DNA of 24,293 nucleotides from Magnetospirillum sp. (GTDB lineage: Bacteria; Pseudomonadota; Alphaproteobacteria; Rhodospirillales; Magnetospirillaceae), in assembly GCA_016183945.1 (NCBI GenBank), contig JACPDP010000025.1, forward strand, positions 29,349-53,641, in the 5' to 3' direction. A program made the translations under genes and the position numbers. Positions 23,595-24,293 of the stretch are shown piece after piece. The notes below the pieces were generated by a model. That model was given only the letters and a program-made list of their open reading frames with translations, ran no database searches and was not told where the DNA came from. The first letter of the stretch is position 1; each line of letters starts with the position of its first letter.

Positions 23595-24074
23595 CTATTC
23601 CGGCTTCCAGGATGTCAGGCCCTCGGTGGAGAGGAAGTCGATGCGCACCACGTCGGCCTCGTAGGCCGCCTGGTCGCGCGAGTTGCGCGACAGCGTCAGG
23701 AAGGTGGTGTCCTCCAGGAACACCATGCCGTGGTCGACCATGGGCGGCGTGAACATCATCTCACCGGCGGTGACGATCATCTTCTCGGGCGCTTCGGTGC
23801 TGCCGGTGGGACGATGCCAGTATTCGATGCTGCCGCTGATGACGTAGCAATAATGCCAGTCGGTCTTGTGATAGTGGTTGGCGCGCAGCGTGCCGGCCTT
23901 GGAGTCGATCATCACCGCGCTCTTCATCAGGCGGTCGACCAGGGGCTGAATGGCCCCCCGCGCGTCGACATAGGCCTTTTCAAGCTTCACCACCCGGTCG
24001 AAAGGTGGCCAGCTGGCCTTCTCCGCCTCGGTCACCGGCTCGATGTCGTGGTAATGGTCGTGTTTATCGCACAT
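23595..24074 (-). CDS. Cupin-domain protein of a sugar-biosynthesis operon
   Basis: This 159-residue small protein has one conserved beta-barrel (cupin). ANHYHKTDWHYCYVISGSIEYWHR near the middle gives the first His-rich motif, and GEMMFTPPMVDHGMVFLEDT the second, with Pro/His spacing typical of RmlC-like or ectoine-synthase-like cupins. An N-terminal His-rich segment (CDKHDHYHDIEP) precedes it. Such proteins beside C-methyltransferases often act as keto-sugar epimerases or isomerases, but the catalytic His-Tyr pair of RmlC is not clearly placed, so no reaction is assigned. ATG 24074 is chosen over GTG 24095 because GAGAAGG lies just upstream. It is the first gene of the long minus operon. Confidence 0.75.
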   Translation of the reverse strand: MCDKHDHYHDIEPVTEAEKASWPPFDRVVKLEKAYVDARGAIQPLVDRLMKSAVMIDSKAGTLRANHYHKTDWHYCYVISGSIEYWHRPTGSTEAPEKMIVTAGEMMFTPPMVDHGMVFLEDTTFLTLSRNSRDQAAYEADVVRIDFLSTEGLTSWKPE

Positions 24075-24107
24075 GGACGCCTTCTCTTTCGGCACGCGGC
24101 CGGGCCG

Positions 24108-24136
24108 TTTCTAAACCCAACGCCGGCGAAGGGCAA
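24108..24136 (-). promoter_or_regulatory. Candidate promoter of the eight-gene minus operon
   Basis: On the minus strand TTGCCC (24136-24131) and TAGAAA (24113-24108) are separated by 17 bases. Transcription would start about 25 bases before ATG 24074, ahead of a GAGAAGG ribosome site. The genes below it down to 15997 have gaps of 46 bases or less and mostly below 5, so this is the likely start of one long transcript. The match to a sigma-70 consensus is moderate only. Confidence 0.3.
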
Positions 24137-24293
24137 GGGTGGTCGGTAGTGTCACCTCACCACAGATCAGTTTATCCAAACCTGCCAGAGCGGCGGCAGC
24201 GACCATAGTCGCTGAAGGCAGGTCTGGATTCGCCGGATGCCCCTGGTGAACAGGGATGTCAGCGCCCTGGCGTAGTTGCGTGGCCGCTGGAGG
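24137..24293. other. Right-edge sequence, unassigned
   Basis: No complete gene is seen here. On the minus strand a frame is open from the window edge to TGA at 24167-24169, and its last residues are rich in Arg, Leu and Trp (RNYARALTSLFTRGIRR, LWSLPPLWQVW). A second minus frame is open to TAG at 24111-24113. Either could be the tail of a gene, possibly a mobile-element protein, that begins beyond the window. The base composition is less GC-rich than the neighbouring genes. No family is recognised. Confidence 0.25.

Noticed and set aside
1..24293. CRISPR arrays, tRNA or rRNA genes, integrase or complete insertion sequence
   Set aside because: None was seen on reading either strand. The only repeats found are the two intergenic inverted-repeat elements.

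Overview
The window is GC-rich DNA packed with cell-surface polysaccharide genes. The family mix suggests a Rhodospirillales-like alphaproteobacterium, perhaps Magnetospirillum-type: a large NAD-glutamate dehydrogenase at the left edge, REP-like repeats, and an SxtJ/DUF5989/carbamoyltransferase module. The taxonomic call is an inference from remembered families and was not checked.

Layout. (1) 1-1355: 3' end of a large NAD-glutamate dehydrogenase. (2) 1364-1418: a CTTGGCG inverted repeat. (3) 1454-2835, plus: gmhA and cysQ, almost touching. (4) 2844-3024: a nested inverted-repeat element resembling a REPIN. (5) 3106-5393, plus: an SxtJ-like membrane gene broken by an in-frame amber codon, then an ORF joining a DUF5989 membrane segment directly to a carbamoyltransferase that lacks its first ~40-45 residues. 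(6) 12432 down to 5394, minus: bi-domain oxidoreductase, WecA/WbpL-type initiating transferase, WbpV-like epimerase/reductase, GDP-fucose synthase, ManC and a DEDDh exonuclease. Most of these overlap or abut. (7) 12503-16000, plus: asparagine synthase-like amidotransferase, SIS-domain isomerase and UDP-GlcNAc 2-epimerase. (8) 24074 down to 15997, minus: eight tightly packed genes encoding a cupin, a C-methyltransferase-type enzyme, an extended SDR, a Gfo/Idh oxidoreductase, a SIS isomerase, a transaldolase-like protein, a second AsnB and an O-antigen ligase/polymerase.

How it fits together. ManC and Fcl point to GDP-L-fucose or a related GDP-sugar, although no gmd lies in the window. The WbpV-like enzyme and the WbpL-like transferase point to a QuiNAc-type first sugar on undecaprenyl phosphate. 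WecB supplies UDP-ManNAc. The eight-gene minus operon looks like a pathway for an unusual sugar (ketose-phosphate chemistry, oxidation/reduction, C-methylation, amidation) ending at a polymerase or ligase.

Most unusual observations. Three genes carry lesions: the amber codon in the sxtJ-like gene, the in-frame junction between DUF5989 and the carbamoyltransferase, and an apparent in-frame loss of about 40 codons in the transaldolase that removes the strand expected to hold a catalytic glutamate. Two of the three SIS proteins share the same departure from the GmhA metal-site pattern. The family comparisons rest on remembered consensus sequences, not on alignments run here.
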